In this document: in pieces, positions 12,595 through 22,700 of the stretch | Layout: the number at the start of each line of letters is the position of its first letter | Position numbering within the stretch: position 1 is the first letter of the stretch | From: Diogma glabrata | Taxonomy: Eukaryota > Arthropoda > Insecta > Diptera > Cylindrotomidae | Length of the DNA stretch: 64,000 nt | NCBI GenBank assembly: GCA_963693315.1 | Contig: CAVNZG010001097.1 | Span: 1-64,000 of the forward strand | Direction: 5' to 3' | Translations under genes and position numbers: made by a program | The notes under the pieces: model-generated | Database searches by the model: none | The model's input: the letters and a program-made list of their open reading frames with translations, nothing else | What the model was told of the DNA's origin: nothing

Positions 12595-12975
12595 CCAGAG
12601 CCGACCTGGAGCTTAGGAACGACGATGAACGTCATTTCCGTGGGGCTCTTCCGAAAATCACTCGGGGAAGGAGATAAACTCGACGCCCGGGTTTTTTTGG
12701 GTCACTGAATTCAAATATGGCACCGGTAAACACCTCCAAAGCACCTGGTGCACCCGAACCTGGACGTGGATATCATCCCCGAGAATTTGCCTGACAATAT
12801 CGACAAAAACAACCCGAAAATCATTGTTGGTGCGTTTTTTGGGTCACTGAATTCAAATTCCTCGTCGAAAACGACCCAGCAAACACCTGCTGCACCGGAG
12901 CCTGACGCTGAACGACATCTCCGTGGGACTATCCCGAAAATCACGCGGGAAAGCCACGGAAATCTCGTTCAATTT
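12595..12975. repeat. G+C-rich diverged tandem repeat, ~140-bp units
   Basis: The string TTTTTTGGGTCACTGAATTCAA occurs at about 12,692 and 12,833, about 140 bp apart. Flanking pieces such as CGACATCTCCGTGGGACT / CGTCATTTCCGTGGGGCT and CCGAAAATCAC(G/T)CGGG also recur in order, giving roughly two and a half units. The block is far richer in G and C than its surroundings. Both strands have ~78-codon frames through it, which is typical of a G+C-rich repeat and not evidence for a gene. Confidence 0.65.
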
Positions 12976-13124
12976 TTCACATCTTAAGTAATATATGGAA
13001 TCACATTTTAAGTAATATATGACTTTTTTATTTTATCTCCTAAACTAACTAACTACATCAAAACCATGGCGAAACCTAATATGCTTTGTTTTGGTTTTCT
13101 ACTTGCGATGTACAAGTTAAAGGA

Positions 13125-13500
13125 ATCTGTAATGAAGCGCTACCTCGTTGAAACTCAACGAAGTGGCTAGCAGGTCGCGTACCTAGTGATATTATTTTTT
13201 TGCCTCTGACCAGCGGCAGCCTATAGGAACGAGTAAGAAATCCTGCTACTCCAGCGCAAATAAACAATATAGTACGCGAAAAAACATGATATATACGGAA
13301 ATGAGAAAAAAGCAAGTAAAAAAATGTGACTCTGGCGACCCCCTAAGCGGAAGAACCGCGACCAAACCGTCCAACCCCACATTTACTCACATACTCTCAC
13401 ACCTCATACACTCTCGCACCCTCCCCACCCACACACACATACGCACACTCACACACATGCTCACTATCACCCATATCCACATCCATGCCCATAAGTTTAA
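13125..13500 (+). repeat. Family B dispersed repeat, copy 2
   Basis: Motif order is CTGTAATGAAGCGC, CAACGAAGTGGCTAGCAGG, CGCGTACCTAGTGATATT, CTGCTACTCCAGCGCAAATA, GACTCTGGCGACCCCC and a long CA-rich tail (about 13,380-13,490). This is the cleanest of the three copies. The 115-codon frame crossing it is read from the repeat and its tail and is not a host gene. Confidence 0.7.
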
Positions 13501-14203
13501 TATCTCAAAATGTTCATCCTTCACTTCCATTTTAACATCCAATCACATAGAGCTTTCATTGTGGTGCATTTTATGTTTGAACCCTAAAAAAACCATGGCG
13601 GTACTTGAGGGTGAAATTGTTAAACCACCATAACGGTGAAGTAATTTTAAATTGATTTGAAGTGAAGGTGAAAAGTTCCCGTCAGTGATTGAATCATTTA
13701 GTCGATTATCTTCATACATCATTTCCTGAAAATAAATGGTAACAAATAATGCACGTTTTCTAAAAGTAATAGAACCTAAATCCCGCACAGTTACAATTTG
13801 GAATGCATGCACAGAGATAGTAAGAAATATCATTTGTTGGTTTCACTGGAAATTGTTATCAGCTATCGGTTTCGGCAGGAAGTGATATAATTGTATAATA
13901 GATCCATTTGTTGATTGGTATAATAGCAATAATATAGGATTCTGATTCATCCTAAAACACAAGTTCCAGGCGGTATGGTGGAACACCAGGTCACGGTAGA
14001 AAATCCCATACACAATATAGACGCCTCCATACTCAAATGATTAATATGTCCAAACCAATACCTAGATCATCATTACCAAATACTATTACCATCAATCAAT
14101 TATTTACGCAAGGTCGACCGTCTCAACATCGCTTATTATTAACCAACTTTTTTAAAATTAAATTAAATTTATAATACCAGAATCTACAAATAACGGTAGG
14201 TCT
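13501..14203. other. Spacer between family B and the satellite
   Basis: No gene is seen. Sequence near 13,840-13,980 weakly resembles the TTGTTG-rich repeat at 2,285-2,600. The satellite array begins abruptly at about 14,204. Confidence 0.5.
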
Positions 14204-16275
14204 TTGGTAAGCGGGTTTAGCCACAGCACCAGCTTTGGTTTCAAATGTAAAATTTTGGTTTTCAATTTATGGCCTGTTTAAGGTAGCAAACCTGGTATTT
14301 TGACTTATTTCGCTTAAATTGACATCTAGAGATTACCGCCAGCATATTTTTTCAATTTTTTTTTTGACAAAAATTTTGCAAAAAAAGCATGGGTTAACCC
14401 CTTACCTGTTTTTTTAGCGAAAAAAAAAGTTGTCGCAAATCTTGGGGAACGGCATATAAACTGAAAGGTGGGTCCAAAACAATCCCCTACCTCAAGTTAT
14501 AGCATAATTGGTAAGCGGGTTTAGCCACAGCACCAGCTTTGGTTTCAAATGTAAAATTTTGGTTTTCAATTTATGGCCTGTTTAAGGTAGCAAACCTGGT
14601 ATTTTGACTTATTTCGCTTAAATTGACATCTAGAGATTACCGCCAGCATATTTTTTCAATTTTTTTTTTGACAAAAATTTTGCAAAAAAAGCATGGGTTA
14701 ACCCCTTACCTGTTTTTTTAGCGAAAAAAAAAGTTGTCGCAAATCTTGGGGAATGGCATATAAACTGAAAGGTGGGTCCAAAACAATCCCCTACCTCAAG
14801 TTATAGCATAATTGGTAAGCGGGTTTAGCCACAGCACCAGCTTTGGTTTCAAATGTAAAATTTTGGTTTTCAATTTATGGCCTGTTTAAGGTAGCAAACC
14901 TGGTATTTTGACTTATTTCGCTTAAATTGACATCTAGAGATTACCGCCAGCATATTTTTTCAATTTTTTTTTTGACAAAAATTTTGCAAAAAAAGCATGG
15001 GTTAACCCCTTACCTGTTTTTTTAGCGAAAAAAAAAGTTGTCGCAAATCTTGGGGAATGGCATATAAACTGAAAGGTGGGTCCAAAACAATCCCCTACCT
15101 CAAGTTATAGCATAATTGGTAAGCGGGTTTAGCCACAGCACCAGCTTTGGTTTCAAATGTAAAATTTTGGTTTTCAATTTATGGCCTGTTTAAGGTAGCA
15201 AACCTGGTATTTTGACTTATTTCGCTTAAATTGACATCTAGAGATTACCGCCAGCATATTTTTTCAATTTTTTTTTTGACAAAAATTTTGCAAAAAAAGC
15301 ATGGGTTAACCCCTTACCTGTTTTTTTAGCGAAAAAAAAAGTTGTCGCAAATCTTGGGGAATGGCATATAAACTGAAAGGTGGGTCCAAAACAATCCCCT
15401 ACATCAAGTTATAGCATAATTGGTAAGCGGGTTTAGCCACAGCACCAGCTTTGGTTTCAAATGTAAAATTTTGGTTTTCAATTTATGGCCTGTTTAAGGT
15501 AGCAAACCTGGTATTTTGACTTATTTCGCTTAAATTGACATCTAGAGATTACCGCCAGCATATTTTTTCAATTTTTTTTTTGACAAAAATTTTGCAAAAA
15601 AAGCATGGGTTAACCCCTTACCTGTTTTTTTAGCGAAAAAAAAAGTTGTCGCAAATCTTGGGGAATGGCATATAAACTGAAAGGTGGGTCCAAAACAATC
15701 CCCTACCTCAAGTTATAGCATAATTGGTAAGCGGGTTTAGCCACAGCACCAGCTTTGGTTTCAAATGTAAAATTTTTGGTTTTCAATTTATGGCCTGTTT
15801 AAGGTAGCAAACCTGGTATTTTGACTTATTTCGCTTAAATTGACATCTAGAGATTACCGCCAGCATATTTTTTCAATTTTTTTTTTGACAAAAATTTTGC
15901 AAAAAAAGCATGGGTTAACCCCTTACCTGTTTTTTTAGCGAAAAAAAAAGTTGTCGCAAATCTTGGGGAATGGCATATAAACTGAAAGGTGGGTCCAAAA
16001 CAATCCCCTACCTCAAGTTATAGCATAATTGGTAAGCGGGTTTAGCCACAGCACCAGCTTTGGTTTCAAATGTAAAATTTTTGGTTTTCAATTTATGGCC
16101 TGTTTAAGGTAGCAAACCTGGTATTTTGACTTATTTCGCTTAAATTGACATCTAGAGATTACCGCCAGCATATTTTTTCAATTTTTTTTTGACAAAAATT
16201 TTGCAAAAAAAGCATGGGTTAACCCCTTACCTGTTTTTTTAGCGAAAAAAAAAGTTGTCGCAAATCTTGGGGAAT
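14204..16275 (+). repeat. 304-bp satellite array, left block (7 monomers)
   Basis: The marker GCGGGTTTAGCCACAGCACC occurs at 14,211, 14,515, 14,819, 15,123, 15,427, 15,731 and 16,036, giving a period of 304-305 bp. Monomers differ at only a few bases, mainly in homopolymer length. Each contains the 10-bp palindrome GGGTTAACCC, T/A homopolymers and no open frame. The last monomer is cut after CTTGGGGAAT by the LINE. The missing part of that monomer resumes at 19,785. Confidence 0.97.
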
Positions 16276-16630
16276 CTCAGGGGAATCACCATTTATCTCA
16301 GGGATCACTGGTCTGATTAGACCGTGATACGGGACTTGGCGAACCCGAGGTACCTGAGCTATAGTGGGCTCTAGCCTGCTATTGCAAACCGTAAACCTGT
16401 TGTCATGTCTAGCGGGAACGGGGACCTTGGCTTAGCCGCCCGGGTCGCGGGAAGGGGCTCCCTTATTAGCACCCCCTGGTGGGTACACACTAGAGAGGAC
16501 TCTTGCAGGGTCAAACCACAAAAGTACCATCCTCTGGGCACCTGTCGCCCCCAGTTGTATATAGACTTCTAACAGGTATAGACGAAGACCTGTTGGTGAC
16601 CTTTATTGCGTCTAAACTCGTGGGAACAAT

Positions 16631-16744
16631 ATGGATAAATATTTTAGTAACCTTTCAAATTTTTTAAAAACTTTGTTTTCACCTGTTTATTATTTCTTAC
16701 ATCCTATCATGAAATATTGGCCTATGTCATATTTTATTATATGA
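16631..16744 (+). CDS. Short leader ORF of the satellite LINE (37 codons)
   Basis: A frame starts at ATG 16,631 and ends with TGA at 16,742-16,744, encoding 37 mostly hydrophobic and aromatic residues (begins MDKYFSNLSNFLKTLF). It lies where a LINE ORF1 would be expected but is much too short and has no zinc knuckle or coiled coil. It may be an upstream ORF, an ORF1 remnant or chance. Its last part overlaps the inverted repeat at 16,701-16,750. Confidence 0.3.
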   Translation: MDKYFSNLSNFLKTLFSPVYYFLHPIMKYWPMSYFII

Positions 16745-16750
16745 TAGGAT
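16701..16750. repeat. Perfect 10-bp inverted repeat in the LINE leader
   Basis: ATCCTATCAT (16,701-16,710) and ATGATAGGAT (16,741-16,750) are exact reverse complements around a 30-base loop, 46 bases before the ORF start. The related relic at 11,611-11,651 keeps the left arm but lacks the right one. The hairpin is therefore not universal in the family. Confidence 0.75.
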
Positions 16751-16796
16751 TTATTGTTTAGTTACCCATTTTTAAAACAAATTATATTTTGATCAA

Positions 16797-19703
16797 ATGA
16801 CTATCACATTTGATAAAAAACTTTTTAAAATACACATCCAAAATATTTGTGGATTGAATGCCAACCGGGACGCCGTGCAACATCATCTCGAGCACGACCA
16901 ACCGCATATTCTTTTTCTTACAGAAACACAAGTTTCTGAAAACTATCCCTATGACGTAACACTAAATCCCAAATATAGGCTTGAATCAGCTTTTAAACTC
17001 CATCAAGGTGTATGTGCATACATTCATGAGAGTGTTGCATATAAACGCTTTCCAAATTATGAAGTACATGGTGATGGCTACAGTACAGTAGTATTAAAGG
17101 TTTGTCTACCTGAAATTTCTTTTTTCACAATAGCTCTATACCGGTCCCCAAACAAACATAATCCCAATTTTTTTAATGACTTGACTAATGTTGTCGACGA
17201 AATTAGAGCACAATTTCAAAGTTGTGAGGTTATCGTTACCGGTGACTTCAACGTCCACAACAAATCGTGGTTGGAATTTTCCAAAATGACCGACGACAAC
17301 AATGGAAGGCAGGCAGAAATATTTGCTGCATCGCACGACCTGACGCAGATTGTAAAAAGCCCAACTTTCACTCCTCGTAATGGCGGTGATAAAAGTTTTC
17401 TCTTAGACCTTTATCTCACATCTATGCCAGATATTACGAGTGTCAATGTCGATAAGGGTAGTATTGGAAATTCTGACCATTATCTAATCACATCAGTTAT
17501 CAAAACTGATTTGCTACAAACTAGAGTTCCCAAATCCCGTAAAATATTTCACTTTTCAAAAATGGACACCAATGGTCTCCGAAGTTTTTTTCAAGGTTTC
17601 CCTTTTGATCGTCATTGTTTTTATACTGACGATGTAAATGTTTCTGCTCAAAACTTTACTGAAACCATTCAATTCGGTATTAACAAATTCGTTCCCTTTT
17701 CAATAATGAAACCCCAACAAAAATATTTGTTTTCGAAAGCAGCCAAATTGGCTCTTAGAAAACAACGTAGATTATTTAATATTTGGATTCACAAAAAGAA
17801 CTCTGTTAATCGATCCCAATATTTAAAGGCTAATAAAATATCAAACCAGATAATCGAAAACGAAAAAGCAGAGATTGACAGAGCGAAAGCGGCAAAACTT
17901 TCGAGTATGTCAATTTCTGACAAAAGTTTTTACAGTGCCATTAATTCTTTAAATTGTGGTACTAAATCTTCTATCCCTCCTATCATTGATGGTGACTCAA
18001 TCATTACTGACCCTGCAAGGAAAGCTACATTGTTCGCGGAACGCTTTGCTTCAAATTCAACAGTTTTAGAAACTCCCAAAGAAATACCCCAAACCCAGTC
18101 TTCAGGAGTTAATATGAAACAATTACATTTCAAACCCAAAATTGTCGAAAAACTTTTAAGGGGGTTAAACAACAACAAAGCTTCTGGTCTGGACAACATT
18201 CCTCCTGTTATTCTAAAAACATTTTCAAAAGAACTTGCACCAACCCTCACCAAAATATTTTATAAATCCTATAAATCTGGTATTTATACATCCTGCTGGA
18301 AGTTGGCCAATGTCCAGCCTGTCCCAAAAAAAGGAACGAAATGTGATACTTCAAATTATAGACCAATAGCCTTACTCCCAGTCATGTCTAAAATATACGA
18401 GCACTATATTAATTCACACATATCCAAATTTTTGGAAGACAACCATTTGATATCTGACAGCCAATACGGTTTTAGAAACAAAAGATCAACAACCGATCTA
18501 TTGAACTATGTGGCACATATTTGGAATAGCATACTTGAGAAAGGTGGTGAAACGTACGTAATCGCATTAGACATCTCAAAAGCATTTGATCGAATTTGGC
18601 ATGCCAACTTGATCAACAAGCTCGTTGCGTACGGTTTTCATCCCGCAGTCGTGAAGTTGATTCAAAATTTTCTGTCTAACCGATACATCTCGGTATCTAT
18701 AGATGGCTTTTCTTCTGAGTCTAAACTAATTAACGCTGGTGTACCCCAAGGCTCAGTTTTATCTCCCACTTTATTTTTAATTTATATCAACGAACTGTTG
18801 CAAATCACCAGTAACCCAATAAATAGTTTTGCAGATGATAGTACACTGCACAAGTCATTCGTCCCCCTATCTTCAAAGGGTAAAATGCATGAACGAATGA
18901 ATCCCGTCCGGAGAGACGCTGCCATAAATGTAAACGAGGACCTAAAAAAAGTCGCCGATTGGGGTGACAAAAATTTGGTCAATTTTAATTCCACCAAAAC
19001 ACAGCTATTGATTGTTTCCAGATCAAAGACCGAGTTTCCCAATGATATTTCAATTAATATGTGTGACGACCAAATACGCGAATGTGAAAGCATTCGTTTA
19101 TTGGGAGTCACAATATCCAATGACTTACTCTGGAACGATCATATAATGGCCATGGCAAAGAGCGCGTCAAGAAAACTCGGCCTCCTCAATAGATGTAAAA
19201 AATATTTTACTCCGCATCAATTACTCCACATTTATAAGTCCTATATTCGTCCCTGTATGGAGTATTGTTGTCAAGTTTGGGGCGCTGCATCTGTTACTAT
19301 CCTGGCTCTTTTGGACTCTGTTCAAAAGCGAGCTATACGAATTGTTGGTGATCGAGATTTAACATTAGGTCTTGATTCCCTGCAACATCGTCGCACTGTT
19401 GCTGATCTCGTTGTTTTTTATAAATATCGTCACCAGCAGTGCTCGGATGAAATCAGGTCCATAATGCCTCAGACATATGTTTTTCCCCGTTTTACTCGTC
19501 AATCGGTGTGTGCGGGCGGTCGAACTGTCGAGATTACTCACTGTCATAGTAATAGAATGCAAAGAGATTTCTTTGTGCGTACATCGTACACATGGAATGC
19601 TTTGCCCGAATCAATAGTCTCGAGTGCTTTCAATCCACAAAAATTTAAAAAAAGCGTCCACCTATACCTCAAGACGCATGTTGTTGTGGGACCTACGTCT
19701 TAA
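16797..19703 (+). CDS. LINE endonuclease-reverse transcriptase polyprotein
   Basis: The 968-residue protein would nick target DNA and prime reverse transcription from the nick. The N-terminal third is an APE-type endonuclease: the QNICGLNANRDAV start, catalytic Glu in LTETQ (E43), GDFNVHN (D150, N152) and SDHYL (H228). The RT follows, with NYRPIALLPVMSKIYE, motif A ALDISKAFDRIWH, GVPQGSVLSPTLF and active-site FADD (D680, D681; Phe replaces the common Tyr, an accepted variant). The C-terminal region contains MEYCCQVWG and WNALPESI, as in Jockey/CR1-like LINEs. No stop or frameshift is seen, so the frame is apparently functional. The ATG at 16,797 is the first in frame and precedes the endonuclease directly. 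Confidence 0.95.
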   Translation: MTITFDKKLFKIHIQNICGLNANRDAVQHHLEHDQPHILFLTETQVSENYPYDVTLNPKYRLESAFKLHQGVCAYIHESVAYKRFPNYEVHGDGYSTVVLKVCLPEISFFTIALYRSPNKHNPNFFNDLTNVVDEIRAQFQSCEVIVTGDFNVHNKSWLEFSKMTDDNNGRQAEIFAASHDLTQIVKSPTFTPRNGGDKSFLLDLYLTSMPDITSVNVDKGSIGNSDHYLITSVIKTDLLQTRVPKSRKIFHFSKMDTNGLRSFFQGFPFDRHCFYTDDVNVSAQNFTETIQFGINKFVPFSIMKPQQKYLFSKAAKLALRKQRRLFNIWIHKKNSVNRSQYLKANKISNQIIENEKAEIDRAKAAKLSSMSISDKSFYSAINSLNCGTKSSIPPIIDGDSIITDPARKATLFAERFASNSTVLETPKEIPQTQSSGVNMKQLHFKPKIVEKLLRGLNNNKASGLDNIPPVILKTFSKELAPTLTKIFYKSYKSGIYTSCWKLANVQPVPKKGTKCDTSNYRPIALLPVMSKIYEHYINSHISKFLEDNHLISDSQYGFRNKRSTTDLLNYVAHIWNSILEKGGETYVIALDISKAFDRIWHANLINKLVAYGFHPAVVKLIQNFLSNRYISVSIDGFSSESKLINAGVPQGSVLSPTLFLIYINELLQITSNPINSFADDSTLHKSFVPLSSKGKMHERMNPVRRDAAINVNEDLKKVADWGDKNLVNFNSTKTQLLIVSRSKTEFPNDISINMCDDQIRECESIRLLGVTISNDLLWNDHIMAMAKSASRKLGLLNRCKKYFTPHQLLHIYKSYIRPCMEYCCQVWGAASVTILALLDSVQKRAIRIVGDRDLTLGLDSLQHRRTVADLVVFYKYRHQQCSDEIRSIMPQTYVFPRFTRQSVCAGGRTVEITHCHSNRMQRDFFVRTSYTWNALPESIVSSAFNPQKFKKSVHLYLKTHVVVGPTS

Positions 19704-19784
19704 AAGGTATCTATGTGTTGTTGTGACACATTTTGTAATTCCTACTACACAACACTTCTTATTAAAAAAAAAAAAAAAAAAAAA

Positions 19785-22700
19785 TGGCATATAAACTGAA
19801 AGGTGGGTCCAAAACAATCCCCTACCTCAAGTTATAGCATAATTGGTAAGCGGGTTTAGCCACAGCACCAGCTTTGGTTTCAAATGTAAAATTTTTGGTT
19901 TTCAATTTATGGCCTGTTTAAGGTAGCAAACCTGGTATTTTGACTTATTTCGCTTAAATTGACATCTAGAGATTACCGCCAGCATATTTGTTCAATTTTT
20001 TTTTTGACAAAAATTTTGCAAAAAAAGCATGGGTTAACCCCTTACCTGTTTTTTTAGCGAAAAAAAAAGTTGTCGCAAATCTTGGGGAATGGCATATAAA
20101 CTGAAAGGTGGGTCCAAAACAATCCCCTACCTCAAGTTATAGCATAATTGGTAAGCGGGTTTAGCCACAGCACCAGCTTTGGTTTCAAATGTAAAATTTT
20201 GGTTTTCAATTTATGGCCTGTTTAAGGTAGCAAACCTGGTATTTTGACTTATTTCGCTTAAATTGACATCTAGAGATTACCGCCAGCATATTTGTTCAAT
20301 TTTTTTTTTGACAAAAATTTTGCAAAAAAAGCATCGGTTAACAACCCCTTACCTGTTTTTTTAGCGAAAAAAAAAGTTGTCGCAAATCTTGGGGAATGGC
20401 ATATAAACTGAAAGGTGGGTCCAAAACAATCCCCTACCTCAAGTTATAGCATAATTGGTAAGCGGGTTTAGCCACAGCACCAGCTTTGGTTTCAAATGTT
20501 AAATTTTGGTTTTCAATTTATGGCCTGTTTAAGGTAGCAAACCTGGTATTTTGACTTATTTCGCTTAAATTGACATCTAGAGATTACCGCCAGCATATTT
20601 TTTCAATTTTTTTTTTGACAAAAATTTTGCAAAAAAAGCATGGGTTAACCCCTTACCTGTTTTTTTAGCGAAAAAAAAAGTTGTCGCAAATCTTGGGGAA
20701 TGGCATATAAACTGAAAGGTGGGTCCAAAACAATCCCCTTCCTCAAGTTATAGCATAATTGGTAAGCGGGTTTAGCCACAGCACCAGCTTTGGTTTCAAA
20801 TGTTAAATTTTGGTTTTCAATTTATGGCCTGTTTAAGGTAGCAAACCTGGTATTTTGACTTATTTCGCTTAAATTGACATCTAGAGATTACCGCCAGCAT
20901 ATTTGTTCAATTTTTTTTTTGACAAAAATTTTGCAAAAAAAGCATGGGTTAACCCCTTACCTGTTTTTTTAGCGAAAAAAAAAGTTGTCGCAAATCTTGG
21001 GGAATGGCATATAAACTGAAAGGTGGGTCCAAAACAATCCCCTACCTCAAGTTATAGCATAATTGGTAAGCGGGTTTAGCCACAGCACCAGCTTTGGTTT
21101 CAAATGTAAAATTTTTGGTTTTCAATTTATGGCCTGTTTAAGGTAGCAAACCTGGTATTTTGACTTATTTCGCTTAAATTGACATCTAGAGATTACCGCC
21201 AGCATATTTTTTCAATTTTTTTTTTGACAAAAATTTTGCAAAAAAAGCATGGGTTAACCCCTTACCTGTTTTTTTAGCGAAAAAAAAAGTTGTCGCAAAT
21301 CTTGGGGAATGGCATATAAACTGAAAGGTGGGTCCAAAACAATCCCCTACCTCAAGTTATAGCATAATTGGTAAGCGGGTTTAGCCACAGCACCAGCTTT
21401 GGTTTCAAATGTTAAATTTTGGTTTTCAATTTATGGCCTGTTTAAGGTAGCAAACCTGGTATTTTGACTTATTTCGCTTAAATTGACATCTAGAGATTAC
21501 CGCCAGCATATTTGTTCAATTTTTTTTTTGACAAAAATTTTGCAAAAAAAGCATGGGTTAACCCCTTACCTGTTTTTTTAGCGAAAAAAAAAGTTGTCGC
21601 AAATCTTGGGGAATGGCATATAAACTGAAAGGTGGGTCCAAAACAATCCCCTACCTCAAGTTATAGCATAATTGGTAAGCGGGTTTAGCCACAGCACCAG
21701 CTTTGGTTTCAAATGTAAAATTTTTGGTTTTCAATTTATGGCCTGTTTAAGGTAGCAAACCTGGTATTTTGACTTATTTCGCTTAAATTGACATCTAGAG
21801 ATTACCGCCAGCATATTTTTTCAATTTTTTTTTTGACAAAAATTTTGCAAAAAAAGCATGGGTTAACCCCTTACCTGTTTTTTTAGCGAAAAAAAAAGTT
21901 GTCGCAAATCTTGGGGAATGGCATATAAACTGAAAGGTGGGTCCAAAACAATCCCCTACCTCAAGTTATAGCATAATTGGTAAGCGGGTTTAGCCACAGC
22001 ACCAGCTTTGGTTTCAAATGTAAAATTTTTGGTTTTCAATTTATGGCCTGTTTAAGGTAGCAAACCTGGTATTTTGACTTATTTCGCTTAAATTGACATC
22101 TAGAGATTACCGCCAGCATATTTTTTCAATTTTTTTTTTGACAAAAATTTTGCAAAAAAAGCATGGGTTAACCCCTTACCTGTTTTTTTAGCGAAAAAAA
22201 AAGTTGTCGCAAATCTTGGGGAATGGCATATAAACTGAAAGGTGGGTCCAAAACAATCCCCTACCTCAAGTTATAGCATAATTGGTAAGCGGGTTTAGCC
22301 ACAGCACCAGCTTTGGTTTCAAATGTAAAATTTTTGGTTTTCAATTTATGGCCTGTTTAAGGTAGCAAACCTGGTATTTTGACTTATTTCGCTTAAATTG
22401 ACATCTAGAGATTACCGCCAGCATATTTTTTCAATTTTTTTTTTGACAAAAATTTTGCAAAAAAAGCATGGGTTAACCCCTTACCTGTTTTTTTAGCGAA
22501 AAAAAAAGTTGTCGCAAATCTTGGGGAATGGCATATAAACTGAAAGGTGGGTCCAAAACAATCCCCTACCTCAAGTTATAGCATAATTGGTAAGCGGGTT
22601 TAGCCACAGCACCAGCTTTGGTTTCAAATGTAAAATTTTTGGTTTTCAATTTATGGCCTGTTTAAGGTAGCAAACCTGGTATTTTGACTTATTTCGCTTA

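Larger units (their letters stand above)
16276..19784 (+). mobile_element. Non-LTR retrotransposon inserted in the satellite
   Basis: A 3.5-kb insertion interrupts one satellite monomer between GGGGAAT and TGGCATATAA. It has a G+C-rich leader (16,276-16,620), an AT-rich leader, one long frame (16,797-19,703), a 60-bp 3' UTR and a 21-base poly(A) run (19,764-19,784). The architecture is that of an APE-type LINE. The RT resembles the Jockey/CR1/I assemblage, and I cannot fix the clade. No RNase H domain follows the RT and no ORF1-type zinc-knuckle protein is encoded. Any target-site duplication is at most three bases (AAT), and part of that could be poly(A). This is short for a LINE. Confidence 0.95.

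Noticed and set aside
12711..12987. Overlapping ~78-codon frames on both strands
   Set aside because: They run through a G+C-rich tandem repeat; opposite-strand openness is explained by low stop-codon frequency.
13286..13633. 115-codon plus-strand frame rich in Thr/His/Ile
   Set aside because: It is read from family B copy 2 and its CA-rich tail.
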